Source: Geodermatophilaceae bacterium URHA0031 (GTDB lineage Bacteria; Actinomycetota; Actinomycetes; Mycobacteriales; Geodermatophilaceae). From it: a stretch of DNA of 64,000 nt. The position numbers were made by a program, and so were the translations under genes. The notes beneath the pieces are model-generated. The model made no database searches. It had not been told where the DNA came from and was given only the letters and a program-made list of their open reading frames with translations. Positions 9,765 to 17,775 of the stretch are shown one piece after another. The DNA is taken from contig JHVP01000001.1 in NCBI GenBank assembly GCA_000620205.1, positions 124,001-188,000 of the forward strand. Direction: 5' to 3'. The stretch's first letter is position 1. Each line of letters opens with the position of its first letter.

Positions 9765-10612
9765 GGATCGTCGGCATCCGCCGGGACGGCGGCGGGGTCG
9801 AGGTGGCCGCGCTGTCCGACGACGGCACCGCGGTGACCGTCGTCGCCGGCCTCGAGGACTTCTGGGCCGACCCGGCCGGCCACCTCGCCGGCACACCGTC
9901 CGGGGAGACCGTCGCCGCCACCGACGTCGAGTTCGTGCCGCCGGTGCTGCCCGGCGCCCGGTTCATCTGCATCGGGCTGAACTACCTGAAACACGTCGCC
10001 GAGGGGTCCTACGCCGCCGAGGGCGTGCCGCCGTACCCGACGCTGTTCGCCCGCTGGACGGCCTCGCTCACCGTCGACGGCGCGCAGGTGCCGGTACCGG
10101 CGGACGAGGACGGCCTGGACTGGGAGGGCGAGGTGGTGGCCTACGTCGGGCAGACGCTGGTCGACGCCACCCCCGACGAGGCGCTGGCCGCCGTCGTCGG
10201 CTACTCGACCTTCAACGACCTGACCTCGCGGCGGGCGCAGAAGCTGACCAGCCAGTGGATCCTGGGCAAGAACGGCGACCGCTCCGGCCCCCTGGGCCCG
10301 CTGGTGCCGGCCGCCGAGGTCGGCGACCTGCGCGACGGCCTGCGGGTGCAGACCCGGGTCAACGGCGAGACCGTGCAGGACGGCAGGACCGACCAGATGG
10401 TCTACACCGTCGGCGACACCCTCTCGTTGATCTCGCGGACCTTCACGCTGCACCCCGGCGACCTGCTGGCCACCGGCACCCCGTCCGGCGTGGGCTACTC
10501 CCGCACGCCGCCCTGGCTGCTGCAGCCCGGGGACGTCGTCGAGGTCGAGGTCGACCGACTCGGGACCCTGCGCACCACGGTCGTCGCCAACGAGGTGCGC
10601 CATGAGCGGTGA
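9761..10612 (+). CDS. Fumarylacetoacetate hydrolase family protein
   Basis: Cytoplasmic FAH-family enzyme of 283 residues. The core contains GLNYLKHV, the metal-binding acids D120, E122 and E124 in LDWEGEVVAYVG, and STFNDLTSR, then GDLLATGTPSGVG near the end. Members hydrolyse or isomerise ring-cleavage products (for example homoprotocatechuate-pathway intermediates) or 2,4-diketo sugar acids. ATG 9761 overlaps the preceding stop, and the next gene starts 11 nt before this one ends, so hydrolase, FAH and DUF3500 genes are tightly coupled. In this setting it probably handles a C-C cleavage late in aglycone or sugar-acid breakdown; which of these is open. Confidence 0.88.
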   Translation: MRIVGIRRDGGGVEVAALSDDGTAVTVVAGLEDFWADPAGHLAGTPSGETVAATDVEFVPPVLPGARFICIGLNYLKHVAEGSYAAEGVPPYPTLFARWTASLTVDGAQVPVPADEDGLDWEGEVVAYVGQTLVDATPDEALAAVVGYSTFNDLTSRRAQKLTSQWILGKNGDRSGPLGPLVPAAEVGDLRDGLRVQTRVNGETVQDGRTDQMVYTVGDTLSLISRTFTLHPGDLLATGTPSGVGYSRTPPWLLQPGDVVEVEVDRLGTLRTTVVANEVRHER

Positions 10613-11849
10613 GTTCCGGCAGTACCTCTTCCCGCACGACCACCCGCGGCTGGCCGGGGTCCGCGGCCTGGACGCCTACGCCTACCGGGAGCACGCCCGC
10701 ACCCCCGGCACCTTCACCGGCGGGCTCGTCGAGGGCTGGACGCCGCTCTACCTCGAGGAGTTCCGCGGCGTCACCAGCGACGGCACGCTGCGCAAGGGGC
10801 TGTACCCGCTCACCCCGGCCGAGCCCGGCGAGGAGGCACCGGTCGCGGAGATGGTCGCCGCCGCCACCGACCTGCTGGCCGCACTCGACGACGAGGGCCG
10901 GAAGCGGATCTGCCACGACGTCGACGCCCCGGAGTGGCAGACCTGGGCCAACCCGGAGTTCATGCAGTTCGACACCGGCCTCCGCCTGGAGTTCCAACCG
11001 CCCGCCGTGCAGGAGCTGGCCCTCGGCCTGGTGCGCGCCTCGCTCAGCCCGGAGGGTTCCGAGCTGGTCCACGCGATGATGGTGATCAACGGCTTCCTCG
11101 GTGAGGTCGTCGACCTGCCCACGGTGCTGAACGAGTTCTCGTACAACCTCGCCCTCTACGGCACCCCCGATCTGCGCGCCCCCTGGGGCTGGCAGCTGTT
11201 CGGCCACCACGCCGCGGTCAACTGCCTCGTCGTCGAGGGCCGGATGCAGCTGTCCCCGGTCTTCCTCGGCGCCGAACCCGACGAGGTCGACGACGGTCCG
11301 CGGGCCGGGCTGCGCGACGTCTTCGCCGACCGCATCGACCTCGGCACCCGGCTCATGGCCGCGCTGACCCCTGAGCAGCGGCAGGCCGCGACCGTCTACG
11401 CGGAGATGGTCGACCCGGCCATGCCCCCCGGCCGGGTCCACCCCGGCGACGAGCGGCACCTGGCCGGCGCGTTCCAGGACAACCGGGTCATCCCGCCCGA
11501 GGGCATCCGGGTGCCGGACCTGCCCGAGGACGCCCAGCGGCTGGTCCTGCAGATCGCCGAGACCTTCGTCCGGCTGCTGCCGCCCGGCCCCCGTGCCGCC
11601 CGGCTCCGCGAGGTCGCCCAGCACCTGGACGAGACCTGGTTCAGCTGGATCGGCGGCTGGCAGCCCGGCGACGTCTTCTACTACCGGGTCCAGTCACCGG
11701 TGCTCATCGCCGAGCTCGACCACCACTGCGGCGTCTTCCTCGACTACGACACCCCGCAGCCCTTCCACGTGCACACGGTGCTGCGCACCCCGAACGGCAA
11801 CGACTACGGCCGGGCCTGGGTCCGGCAGTGGCAGGCCGGTCGGACCTGA
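10602..11849 (+). CDS. DUF3500 family protein
   Basis: Protein of 415 residues matching the DUF3500 family, whose reaction is not known to me. Conserved-looking features are GHHAAVNC (H202, H203), a second HH in ELDHHCGVF near residue 373, and a C-terminal FHVHTVLRTPNGNDYG. The clustered histidines and acids suggest a metal site. There is no signal peptide or transmembrane segment. Its start lies inside the FAH gene, the tightest coupling in the island, so it probably acts on the same intermediate set as the hydrolase and FAH proteins. Operator copy D follows the gene. No further function is claimed. Confidence 0.8.
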   Translation: MSGEFRQYLFPHDHPRLAGVRGLDAYAYREHARTPGTFTGGLVEGWTPLYLEEFRGVTSDGTLRKGLYPLTPAEPGEEAPVAEMVAAATDLLAALDDEGRKRICHDVDAPEWQTWANPEFMQFDTGLRLEFQPPAVQELALGLVRASLSPEGSELVHAMMVINGFLGEVVDLPTVLNEFSYNLALYGTPDLRAPWGWQLFGHHAAVNCLVVEGRMQLSPVFLGAEPDEVDDGPRAGLRDVFADRIDLGTRLMAALTPEQRQAATVYAEMVDPAMPPGRVHPGDERHLAGAFQDNRVIPPEGIRVPDLPEDAQRLVLQIAETFVRLLPPGPRAARLREVAQHLDETWFSWIGGWQPGDVFYYRVQSPVLIAELDHHCGVFLDYDTPQPFHVHTVLRTPNGNDYGRAWVRQWQAGRT

Positions 11850-11872
11850 TCACGGACGGACCCGTCTCGCCC

Positions 11873-11887
11873 TGCCGGCCAATGGCA
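11873..11887 (+). promoter_or_regulatory. Putative IclR-type operator, copy D
   Basis: TGCCGGCCAATGGCA, 117 bp before the FAD hydroxylase start and just after the DUF3500 stop. It differs from copy C by one base. It implies that the hydroxylase has its own regulated promoter. Confidence 0.65.
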
Positions 11888-12003
11888 TCGGGCTACGACG
11901 ACGTGATGCCCGCCACGGATGCTGGTGGGGCGTCGCCGGCCGGGACAGCCCGACGCTCCCCCTCATCAGCCACTGGGCGCCGCAGCTCAGGACAGGAGAC
12001 CCG

Positions 12004-13635
12004 ATGACCGCCGTGCCCGCCTCCGTGCCGGTGCTGATCGTCGGCGGTGGCCCCAGCGGCCTGGCCGCCGCGATCGAGCTCGGCCGCCGCGGCATCGACG
12101 TGCTCGTCGTCGAGCCGCGCGCCGCGCTCGACCCGCTGCGCCCGCGCGCCAAGACCACCAGCGTCCGCACCATGGAGCACCTGCGCCGCTGGGGCCTCGC
12201 CGACCGGCTGCGGGCCGCGGCGCCGCTGCCGGTCGCGCACGCCCAGGACGTCGTCTTCTGCACCGGCCTGTTCGGTCACGAGATCACCCGGTTCCCGGAG
12301 GCGTTCGGGCTGACGACGTCGCGGCGGGAGCTGTACGCCGAGGCCGGTCAGCAGGCGCCGCAGCCGCTGGTCGAGCAGGTGCTCCGGGACGCCGTCGCCG
12401 AGCTGCCCACGGTCACCACCCTGGTCGGCTGGCGGGCGGTGCAGGTCACCGACGGCCCGGATGCCGCCTCCGCCGTGCTGGAGGCCCCGGACGGCGCGCG
12501 GCACGACGTCCTCGCCGACTGGCTGCTCGGCGCCGACGGCAGCTCCGGGGTGAGCCGGCGGGCCATCGGCGCCCGCTACGAGGGCTCCTCGGGCAGCCTG
12601 CCCAACCTGAGCATCACCTTCCGGTCCGCGGACCTGGAGTCCCGGGAGCTGTGCGCGCTCGGCGTGCACTACTGGGTCATCGGCGCCGAGCGCGGCGGCC
12701 TGATGGGCCGGCTGGACCTCGACGGCACCTGGTGGGCGATCGTGCAGGGCGTCGACGCCGCTGCCGGCGACGTCGACCCGGTCGCGCTGGTGCGCGCGCT
12801 CGCCGGCGCCGACATCGACGTCGACGTGCTGGCCACCGACCCGTGGTCGGCCCGGATGCTGCTCGTCGACCGGTACCGCGGCCGGCGGGTGTTCCTGGTC
12901 GGGGACGCCGCGCACCTCAACCCGCCGTGGGGCGGGCACGGGTTCAACACCTGCGTCGGCGACGCGGTCAACCTGGGCTGGAAGCTCGCCGCCGTGCTCC
13001 GCGGCTGGGCCCCGGAGGCCCTGCTGGACAGCTACGAGGCGGAGCGGCGGCCGGTCGCCGAGCGCACCATCGCCGCCGCCGGCGAGCAGGAGGCGTTCCT
13101 GGCGCCGTCCTTCGCCGCCGGGGACCTGGACGACGACGGGCCGCGCGGCGCCGAGCTGCGCGACGCCGTCGCGGCCGCGCTGGTGGTCAAGGACCCGGAG
13201 TTCCACAGCCTCGGCCTGGTGCTCGGCTACGACTACCCGGACTCGCCGCTCGTCGTCCCCTCGGGTGGGCCGCGGCCGGAGCCGACGGTGACCAGCTACA
13301 CCCCCTCGGCGCACCCCGGCGCACGGCTGCCGCACGCCTGGCTCCCCGACGGCCGTTCGGTCTACGACGTGCTGGGTGAGGAGTTCACCGTGCTGCAGCT
13401 GGGCCCGGGGGCCGATCCCCGGTCGCTGGTCGAGGCCGCGGCCCGGGCCGACGTGCCGCTGCGGGTCGTCGACCTGACCGCACACGCCCGGCTGCGTGAG
13501 CTGTGCGGGGCGGACCTGCTGCTCGTCCGCCCCGACCAGCACGTGGCCTGGCGGGGTGAGCAGGTCGAGGACGCCGAGGCGCTGCTGGCCGAGGTCACCG
13601 GCGCCGACCTCGCCGCCGTCACCGCCCCGAACTGA
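12004..13635 (+). CDS. FAD-dependent aromatic hydroxylase (PheA/TfdB type)
   Basis: Class A flavoprotein monooxygenase of 543 residues. The FAD ADP-binding motif GGGPSGLAAAIELGRRG starts near residue 13, a middle LGADGSSG follows, and the GD motif VGDAAHLNPPWGGHG is near residue 300. A thioredoxin-like C-terminal domain (about 440-540) is present, as in phenol 2-monooxygenases and MhpA-like enzymes. AGGAG lies 5 nt before the ATG. It would hydroxylate a phenolic ring using NAD(P)H and O2, preparing it for ring cleavage. Placement after the quercetinase, hydrolase, FAH and DUF3500 genes suggests phloroglucinol-type or protocatechuate-type substrates, which is inferred. No ring-cleavage dioxygenase is seen in the window. 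Confidence 0.9.
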   Translation: MTAVPASVPVLIVGGGPSGLAAAIELGRRGIDVLVVEPRAALDPLRPRAKTTSVRTMEHLRRWGLADRLRAAAPLPVAHAQDVVFCTGLFGHEITRFPEAFGLTTSRRELYAEAGQQAPQPLVEQVLRDAVAELPTVTTLVGWRAVQVTDGPDAASAVLEAPDGARHDVLADWLLGADGSSGVSRRAIGARYEGSSGSLPNLSITFRSADLESRELCALGVHYWVIGAERGGLMGRLDLDGTWWAIVQGVDAAAGDVDPVALVRALAGADIDVDVLATDPWSARMLLVDRYRGRRVFLVGDAAHLNPPWGGHGFNTCVGDAVNLGWKLAAVLRGWAPEALLDSYEAERRPVAERTIAAAGEQEAFLAPSFAAGDLDDDGPRGAELRDAVAAALVVKDPEFHSLGLVLGYDYPDSPLVVPSGGPRPEPTVTSYTPSAHPGARLPHAWLPDGRSVYDVLGEEFTVLQLGPGADPRSLVEAAARADVPLRVVDLTAHARLRELCGADLLLVRPDQHVAWRGEQVEDAEALLAEVTGADLAAVTAPN

Positions 13636-13657
13636 TCCCGCCCACCCGAAGCACCCC

Positions 13658-13798
13658 TTCGGCGGTCGCACGGTCCGCCAAGAGCGCGCCTTCGGCGGTG
13701 GGAACGCGCGCCAAAAGCGCGCTTTTGGCGGTGGGAACATCCGCCAAAAGCGCGCCTTTGGTGGTGGGAACGTCCGCCACAAGCGCGCCTTTGGTGGT
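13658..13798. repeat. 33-bp tandem repeat with nested palindromes
   Basis: Four consecutive 33-bp units start at 13658, 13691, 13724 and 13757, with a partial fifth to about 13798. Each runs TTyGGyGGT...CCGCCAmAAGCGCGCy. At each unit junction the arms CGCCAAAAGCGC and its complement form a palindrome, perfect over 22 bp at 13709-13730. It lies between convergent genes and is probably a multi-stem transcription stop or an extragenic palindromic element. Both strands happen to stay open in some frames, giving 11-residue repeat peptides. Confidence 0.8.
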
Positions 13799-14001
13799 CA
13801 GCGGTCGGCGAGGGTGGCGGCGACCAGGGCGTTGGCGTGGCCGTGGCCCATGCCGTGCTCGGTCTTGAGCCAGTTGACCAGCTCCATGTGCTTGGTCAGC
13901 GGCGAGGAGCGGATCAGGTCCTGCCACTCGGCGATGGGCCGCCCGTACTTCGCCTCGATCGACGGGAAGTAGCTGGCCGGGCCCTTGGGTGCATCGGTCA
14001 C
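13798..14001 (-). CDS. DUF4287 domain protein
   Basis: Small protein of 67 residues that is essentially one DUF4287 domain: SYFPSIEAKYGRPIAEWQDLI, then HMELVNWLKTEHGMGHGHANALV. The domain is common in actinobacteria and other bacteria, alone or fused to DUF5655; its function is unknown to me. It is predicted cytoplasmic and helical. It converges on the FAD hydroxylase across the 33-bp repeat array, whose last partial unit reaches its stop codon. The ribosome site is weak. Confidence 0.8.
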   Translation of the reverse strand: MTDAPKGPASYFPSIEAKYGRPIAEWQDLIRSSPLTKHMELVNWLKTEHGMGHGHANALVAATLADR

Positions 14002-14084
14002 GCGCCGGATGCTGCCATGTGCGGCCCCGCTGCAGGGGCCCGGCGCGAGCCTGCGAGCGTTGGGGGGCAGCGGGGTCCTTTGTC

Positions 14085-14090
14085 TAGCGT
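14085..14090 (+). promoter_or_regulatory. -10 box of a probable leaderless promoter
   Basis: TAGCGT ends 6 nt before the GTG at 14097, so transcription would begin at or next to the start codon. There is no ribosome-binding site. The same spacing recurs before the starts at 15652, 31681, 39856, 53550, 59550 and 60282. Confidence 0.6.
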
Positions 14091-14096
14091 GGGCAC

Positions 14097-15167
14097 GTGA
14101 CCTCGCCGTTCATCGCCCGTCCCGAGCTCCTCGACGCCGACCCGCTGGCCGCGACCGGGCGGCCGGTGCGGTGGGGCGTGGTGGCCACCGGTGCCATCGC
14201 CGCCACGGTGACCGCCGACCTGGCGCTGCTCCCCGACGCGGTGCTGCACGCGGTCAGCTCCCGGCGGGCCGACCGGGCCGCGGAGTTCGCCGGGCGGTTC
14301 GGCTTCGCCACCTCCTGGTCCGACACCGACGAGCGGCTGGGCTACCAGGCGCTGCTGGCCGACCCGGACGTCGAGGCGGTCTACGTGGCCACGCCGCACG
14401 CCCAGCACGCCGAGGTGGTGTCGGCTGCGCTCCGGGCCGGCAAGGCGGTGCTCTGCGAGAAGCCGGTGACGATCAACGCCCGCGAGGCCCAGCAGGTGGT
14501 CGACCTGGCCCGCGAGCACGGCGTGTTCCTGATGGAGGCGGTGTGGACCCGCTTCCTGCCGTCCTTTCAGCGCGCCCTGGAGATCGCCGCCTCGGGTGAG
14601 ATCGGCACCGTGCAGTGGGTGGGCGCCGAGATCGGCTTCCGCGCCCGGCAGGATCCGGCCAGCCGGCTCTGGGGCCGGGCCGACGGCGGCGGCGCCCTGC
14701 TGGACCTCGCCGTCTACCCGCTGCTGTGGGTGTGGGGGACGCTGGGTCTCCCGGACGCGGTGACGGCGCGGGGCACGCTGAACGCCGAGGGCGTCGACGC
14801 GCAGAGCGCGCTGACCCTGACCTACGGCTCCGGCGCACAGGCCTCCATCACCACCTCGCTGCTCGCCCGGTCACCGAACACCGTGATCGTCGCCGGCAGC
14901 GAGGGCTGGGTCCGGGCGCAGGGGCCCGACGCCGTGTACCGGCCCACCCGGCTGGACGTCGAGGTGCGCAGGGGCGAGGTGCGCACCGAGGAGTTCGAGC
15001 TGGTCGGCTCCGGCTACGTGCACGAGCTGCGGGAGGTCACCCGCTGCTTGCAGCAGGGGCTGACCGAGAGCCCGGTGATGCCGCTGGAGCACTCGCTGGC
15101 CACCATGCGGCTGCTCGACGGCGTCCGCGCGCAGCTCGGCGTGGTCTACCCGAACGACGAGCGGTGA
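14097..15167 (+). CDS. Gfo/Idh/MocA family oxidoreductase
   Basis: NAD(P)-dependent oxidoreductase of 356 residues. The N-terminal Rossmann domain reads VRWGVVATGAIAATV near residues 24-38. The hallmark CEKPVTINAREA (about 120-131) carries the catalytic EKP lysine. The C-terminal GFO_IDH_MocA domain is complete, with GGALLDLAVYPL. Family members oxidise sugars, inositols or dihydrodiols; this subgroup resembles trans-1,2-dihydrobenzene-1,2-diol dehydrogenase-like proteins. It stands alone with its own leaderless-type promoter and faces a convergent VOC gene, so context does not fix the substrate. Confidence 0.9.
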   Translation: MTSPFIARPELLDADPLAATGRPVRWGVVATGAIAATVTADLALLPDAVLHAVSSRRADRAAEFAGRFGFATSWSDTDERLGYQALLADPDVEAVYVATPHAQHAEVVSAALRAGKAVLCEKPVTINAREAQQVVDLAREHGVFLMEAVWTRFLPSFQRALEIAASGEIGTVQWVGAEIGFRARQDPASRLWGRADGGGALLDLAVYPLLWVWGTLGLPDAVTARGTLNAEGVDAQSALTLTYGSGAQASITTSLLARSPNTVIVAGSEGWVRAQGPDAVYRPTRLDVEVRRGEVRTEEFELVGSGYVHELREVTRCLQQGLTESPVMPLEHSLATMRLLDGVRAQLGVVYPNDER

Positions 15168-15170
15168 CCC

Positions 15171-15524
15171 TCAGCCGGCATGACCGGCGACGTTGACCAC
15201 CGTGCCGTCCGGGGCGCGGACGAAGAACCGCCGTACCCCCCACGCCTCGGTGGTCAGCGGGTGCACGATCTCGTACCCGAGCTGCTGCGCCTCGGCGTAG
15301 GCGGCGTCGACGTCGTCGGTCTGCACCGACATGGCGGAGTCCTCCGCTGCCGTGGCGTCCCGGGTGACCAGCTGGACGCTCGCCCCGGTGTCAGGTGAAG
15401 TGCACCGGGCCACCCAGCCCAGGTCGAACTCCTCGGTGCTCAACCCGAGGAAGCCGGTGTAGAAGCCCTTCGCCTGCTCGAGGTCGGGGACGCCGAGGTT
15501 GGTCAGGACGCGGATCGTGCGCAT
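15171..15524 (-). CDS. VOC family protein (glyoxalase/bleomycin-resistance fold)
   Basis: Single VOC-superfamily protein of 117 residues with two beta-alpha-beta-beta-beta halves: RVLTNLGVPDLEQAKGFYTGFLGL at the start and RRFFVRAPDGTVVNVAGH at the end. AGGAGAG lies close before the ATG. Members are metal-dependent lyases, isomerases or dioxygenases, or simple drug-binding proteins. No partner gene suggests which. It converges with the Gfo/Idh/MocA gene with only 3 nt between them. Confidence 0.85.
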   Translation of the reverse strand: MRTIRVLTNLGVPDLEQAKGFYTGFLGLSTEEFDLGWVARCTSPDTGASVQLVTRDATAAEDSAMSVQTDDVDAAYAEAQQLGYEIVHPLTTEAWGVRRFFVRAPDGTVVNVAGHAG

Positions 15525-15651
15525 GCGCTCTCCTGTCTCCGCGGTGGCTCGTCCGGGAACTGTGGCGCAGCTCGGTCGTCAGCGGGGCGTCCGCCGTGCT
15601 GTTCCTCTGCGCGACACCCACCGGGACGTGGCATGGGTGTAGGACACCGGG

Positions 15652-16083
15652 ATGACCACCAACCGCTCCGCCCCCTCGGCGACCGTCATCCCGGTGCTGG
15701 TGTACCCGGACGTGCGGGCGGCCGTCGCCTGGCTGACCGACGCGTTCGGGTTCCGTGAACGCGTGCGGATCGGCGAGGGGCACCGCGCCCAGCTGGCCGT
15801 CGGCGCCGACGGCGCGGTGATCGTCGCGGAGGCACACGGGGACCGGCGGCCACCGGTGGCCGGGCAGGTGACCTCCGAGCTCAAGATCCGGGTGGCCGAC
15901 GTGGACGCCGTATGCGCCCGCGCCCGCGCCCGGGGCGCCCGGGTGCTGCAGGAGCCGGTGGACCGGGAGTACGGCGAGCGGGAGTGCACGCTGGAGGACC
16001 CGGCCGGGCACCGCTGGGAGCTCACCCGCACGGTGCGGGACGTCGCTCCCGAGGAGTGGGGCGGGCAGACCGTCGGCGGCTGA
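15652..16083 (+). CDS. VOC family protein (PhnB/glyoxalase-like)
   Basis: VOC-superfamily protein of 143 residues: VIPVLVYPDVRAAVAWLTDAFGF, with a C-terminal RECTLEDPAGHRWELTRTV. The SERxR-type substrate loop resembles bleomycin-resistance and glyoxalase-like proteins. TAGGAC lies 6 nt before the ATG with no ribosome site, so it is probably leaderless. It is divergent from the preceding VOC gene, and the two may be old duplicates. No specific activity can be assigned. Confidence 0.84.
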   Translation: MTTNRSAPSATVIPVLVYPDVRAAVAWLTDAFGFRERVRIGEGHRAQLAVGADGAVIVAEAHGDRRPPVAGQVTSELKIRVADVDAVCARARARGARVLQEPVDREYGERECTLEDPAGHRWELTRTVRDVAPEEWGGQTVGG

Positions 16084-16134
16084 CCTCCCTGCCCGCCGCC
16101 CGTGCTCCGCCGGCCGGTCGGGGAGGATGGAGAG

Positions 16135-17775
16135 GTGAGTGCCGAGACGATGTTGCTGCTGGTCCTCGGCGCCGTGGCGGTGATCGTCGGCATCCGCTGG
16201 GTGGCCGACCGCACCGGGCTCCCGGCCGCGGCCCTGCTCACCCTGGCCGGGATCGGCTACGCGCTGCTGCCCGGGCCCAACGTGAGCCTGGACCCGCACC
16301 TGGTGCTGACCCTGGTCCTCCCGCCGCTGCTCTACAGCGCGGCGCTGGACTCCTCGCTGACCGCGATCCGCCGCAACCTGCGCACCGTGGTGAGCCTGTC
16401 GGTGCTGCTGGTCCTGGTCACCGCGGTGCTGGTCGGGATCGGCTTCGAGCTGTTCGTCACCGGCGCGACGCTGGCCGCGGGGATCGCGCTGGGCGCCGCC
16501 GTCGCACCGCCGGACCCGGTCGCCGCGCTCTCCGTCGGGCGCAAGGTGGGTCTGCCGCCGAAGCTGATCACCCTGATCCAGGGCGAGGGCCTGCTCAACG
16601 ACGCGACGGCGCTGACCCTGCTGACCGTGGCCGTCGCCGCGGCGCAGGGCGACGGGTTCTCCACCCCGGCGGCGATCGGGGACTTCGTGGTGGCGGCCGC
16701 GGGCGGGGTGGCCGCCGGGCTGGCGGTCGCCTTCGGTGTCCGGCCGCTGCGCCGGCTGCGCCGCGACCCGCTGTCGTCCAACGCGATCTCGCTGGCCACC
16801 CCGTTCGTGGCGTACCTGCTCGGCGAGGCGCTGCACGTCTCCGGGGTGCTGGCCGTCGTCGTCGCCGGCCTGGTCATCGGGCACAACACGCCGTACTGGA
16901 CCTCGGGGGCCAGCCGGCTGCAGACGGACGCGGTGTGGCGGCTGGTCGACTTCCTGCTCGAGGGCATCGTCTTCCTGCTGATCGGCCAGCAGCTGCCCAC
17001 CGTCATCCGCGGGCTGGACCAGTACGAGACCTCGACGATCGTCGTCGCGGCGTCGATCACCGTCGGCTGCGTGCTGCTGGTCCGGCCGCTGTGGATGCTG
17101 CTCACCGAGTCGCTGCCCCGGTCGATGCACAGCCGGCTGGGCGGCGAGGACGTCGCCGGCGGCCGGTTCAGCGACCGCCTCGGCCTCCGCGAGATCGTCG
17201 TCCTGAGCTGGGCCGGGACCCGGGGCGTCATCAGCCTCGCCGCGATCTTCACCCTGCCGCTGGTCACCGACAGCGGCGCGCCCTTCCCGGACCGCGACCT
17301 GCTGCTCTTCTGCGCGTTCCTGGCGGTGCTGGTCACCCTGGTCGGGCAGGGGCTCACCTTCGCGCCGCTGGTGCAGGCGCTGGGCTGCCGGGCCGACCAG
17401 GCCGACGAGGCGCGGCTGCGCAACCAGGCCCGGATCGCCGCCGCCGAGGCCGGGCTCGCGCGGCTGGACACCCTGCAGTCCGAGGAGCACGACGACGTCG
17501 ACGACCGGGCGCTGGCGACGCTGCGCGCCCAGCTGACCCACCGGCTGGACCGCTACCGCAAGCGGCTGGACGTGCTGGAGACGGCGGAGGGCGGCGACAT
17601 CCCGCTGTCCCCCACCTACGAGGCGGCGCTGCGGCTGCGCCGGGCGGTCATCGCCGCCCAGCGCGAGGAGCTGCTGCGCTGGCGGGACGGCGCCCGGCTG
17701 CCCGACGAGGGCCTGCGCATCCTGGAGCGCGAGCTGGACCACGAGGAGGGCCTGCTGCCCGCCCGCGGTCGCTAG
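16135..17775 (+). CDS. Na+/H+ antiporter, CPA1 (NhaP/NHE) family
   Basis: Integral membrane exchanger of 546 residues with about 12 hydrophobic helices in the first 400 residues. Family markers include LGAAVAPPDPVAAL, with the ND-type acidic residue in the core, LIQGEGLLNDATALT, and SWAGTRGVISLAA. A cytoplasmic tail of about 130 residues, rich in charged helices, follows. The GTG at 16135 is the best start (VSAETMLLLVLG). It probably expels Na+ in exchange for H+ for pH and salt tolerance. The stop shares a CTAG tetranucleotide with the stop of the convergent ChrA gene. Confidence 0.92.
   Translation: MSAETMLLLVLGAVAVIVGIRWVADRTGLPAAALLTLAGIGYALLPGPNVSLDPHLVLTLVLPPLLYSAALDSSLTAIRRNLRTVVSLSVLLVLVTAVLVGIGFELFVTGATLAAGIALGAAVAPPDPVAALSVGRKVGLPPKLITLIQGEGLLNDATALTLLTVAVAAAQGDGFSTPAAIGDFVVAAAGGVAAGLAVAFGVRPLRRLRRDPLSSNAISLATPFVAYLLGEALHVSGVLAVVVAGLVIGHNTPYWTSGASRLQTDAVWRLVDFLLEGIVFLLIGQQLPTVIRGLDQYETSTIVVAASITVGCVLLVRPLWMLLTESLPRSMHSRLGGEDVAGGRFSDRLGLREIVVLSWAGTRGVISLAAIFTLPLVTDSGAPFPDRDLLLFCAFLAVLVTLVGQGLTFAPLVQALGCRADQADEARLRNQARIAAAEAGLARLDTLQSEEHDDVDDRALATLRAQLTHRLDRYRKRLDVLETAEGGDIPLSPTYEAALRLRRAVIAAQREELLRWRDGARLPDEGLRILERELDHEEGLLPARGR

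Noticed and set aside
13658-13798. Possible CRISPR array
   Set aside because: Units are directly adjacent with no spacers and are palindromic; no cas genes nearby.
13619-13927. 11-residue repeat peptide (TTKGALLADVP-like) encoded on the minus strand over the 33-bp array
   Set aside because: The period of 33 keeps all frames open by chance; the frame overlaps DUF4287, has no ribosome site, and the palindromic structure explains the repeat better.
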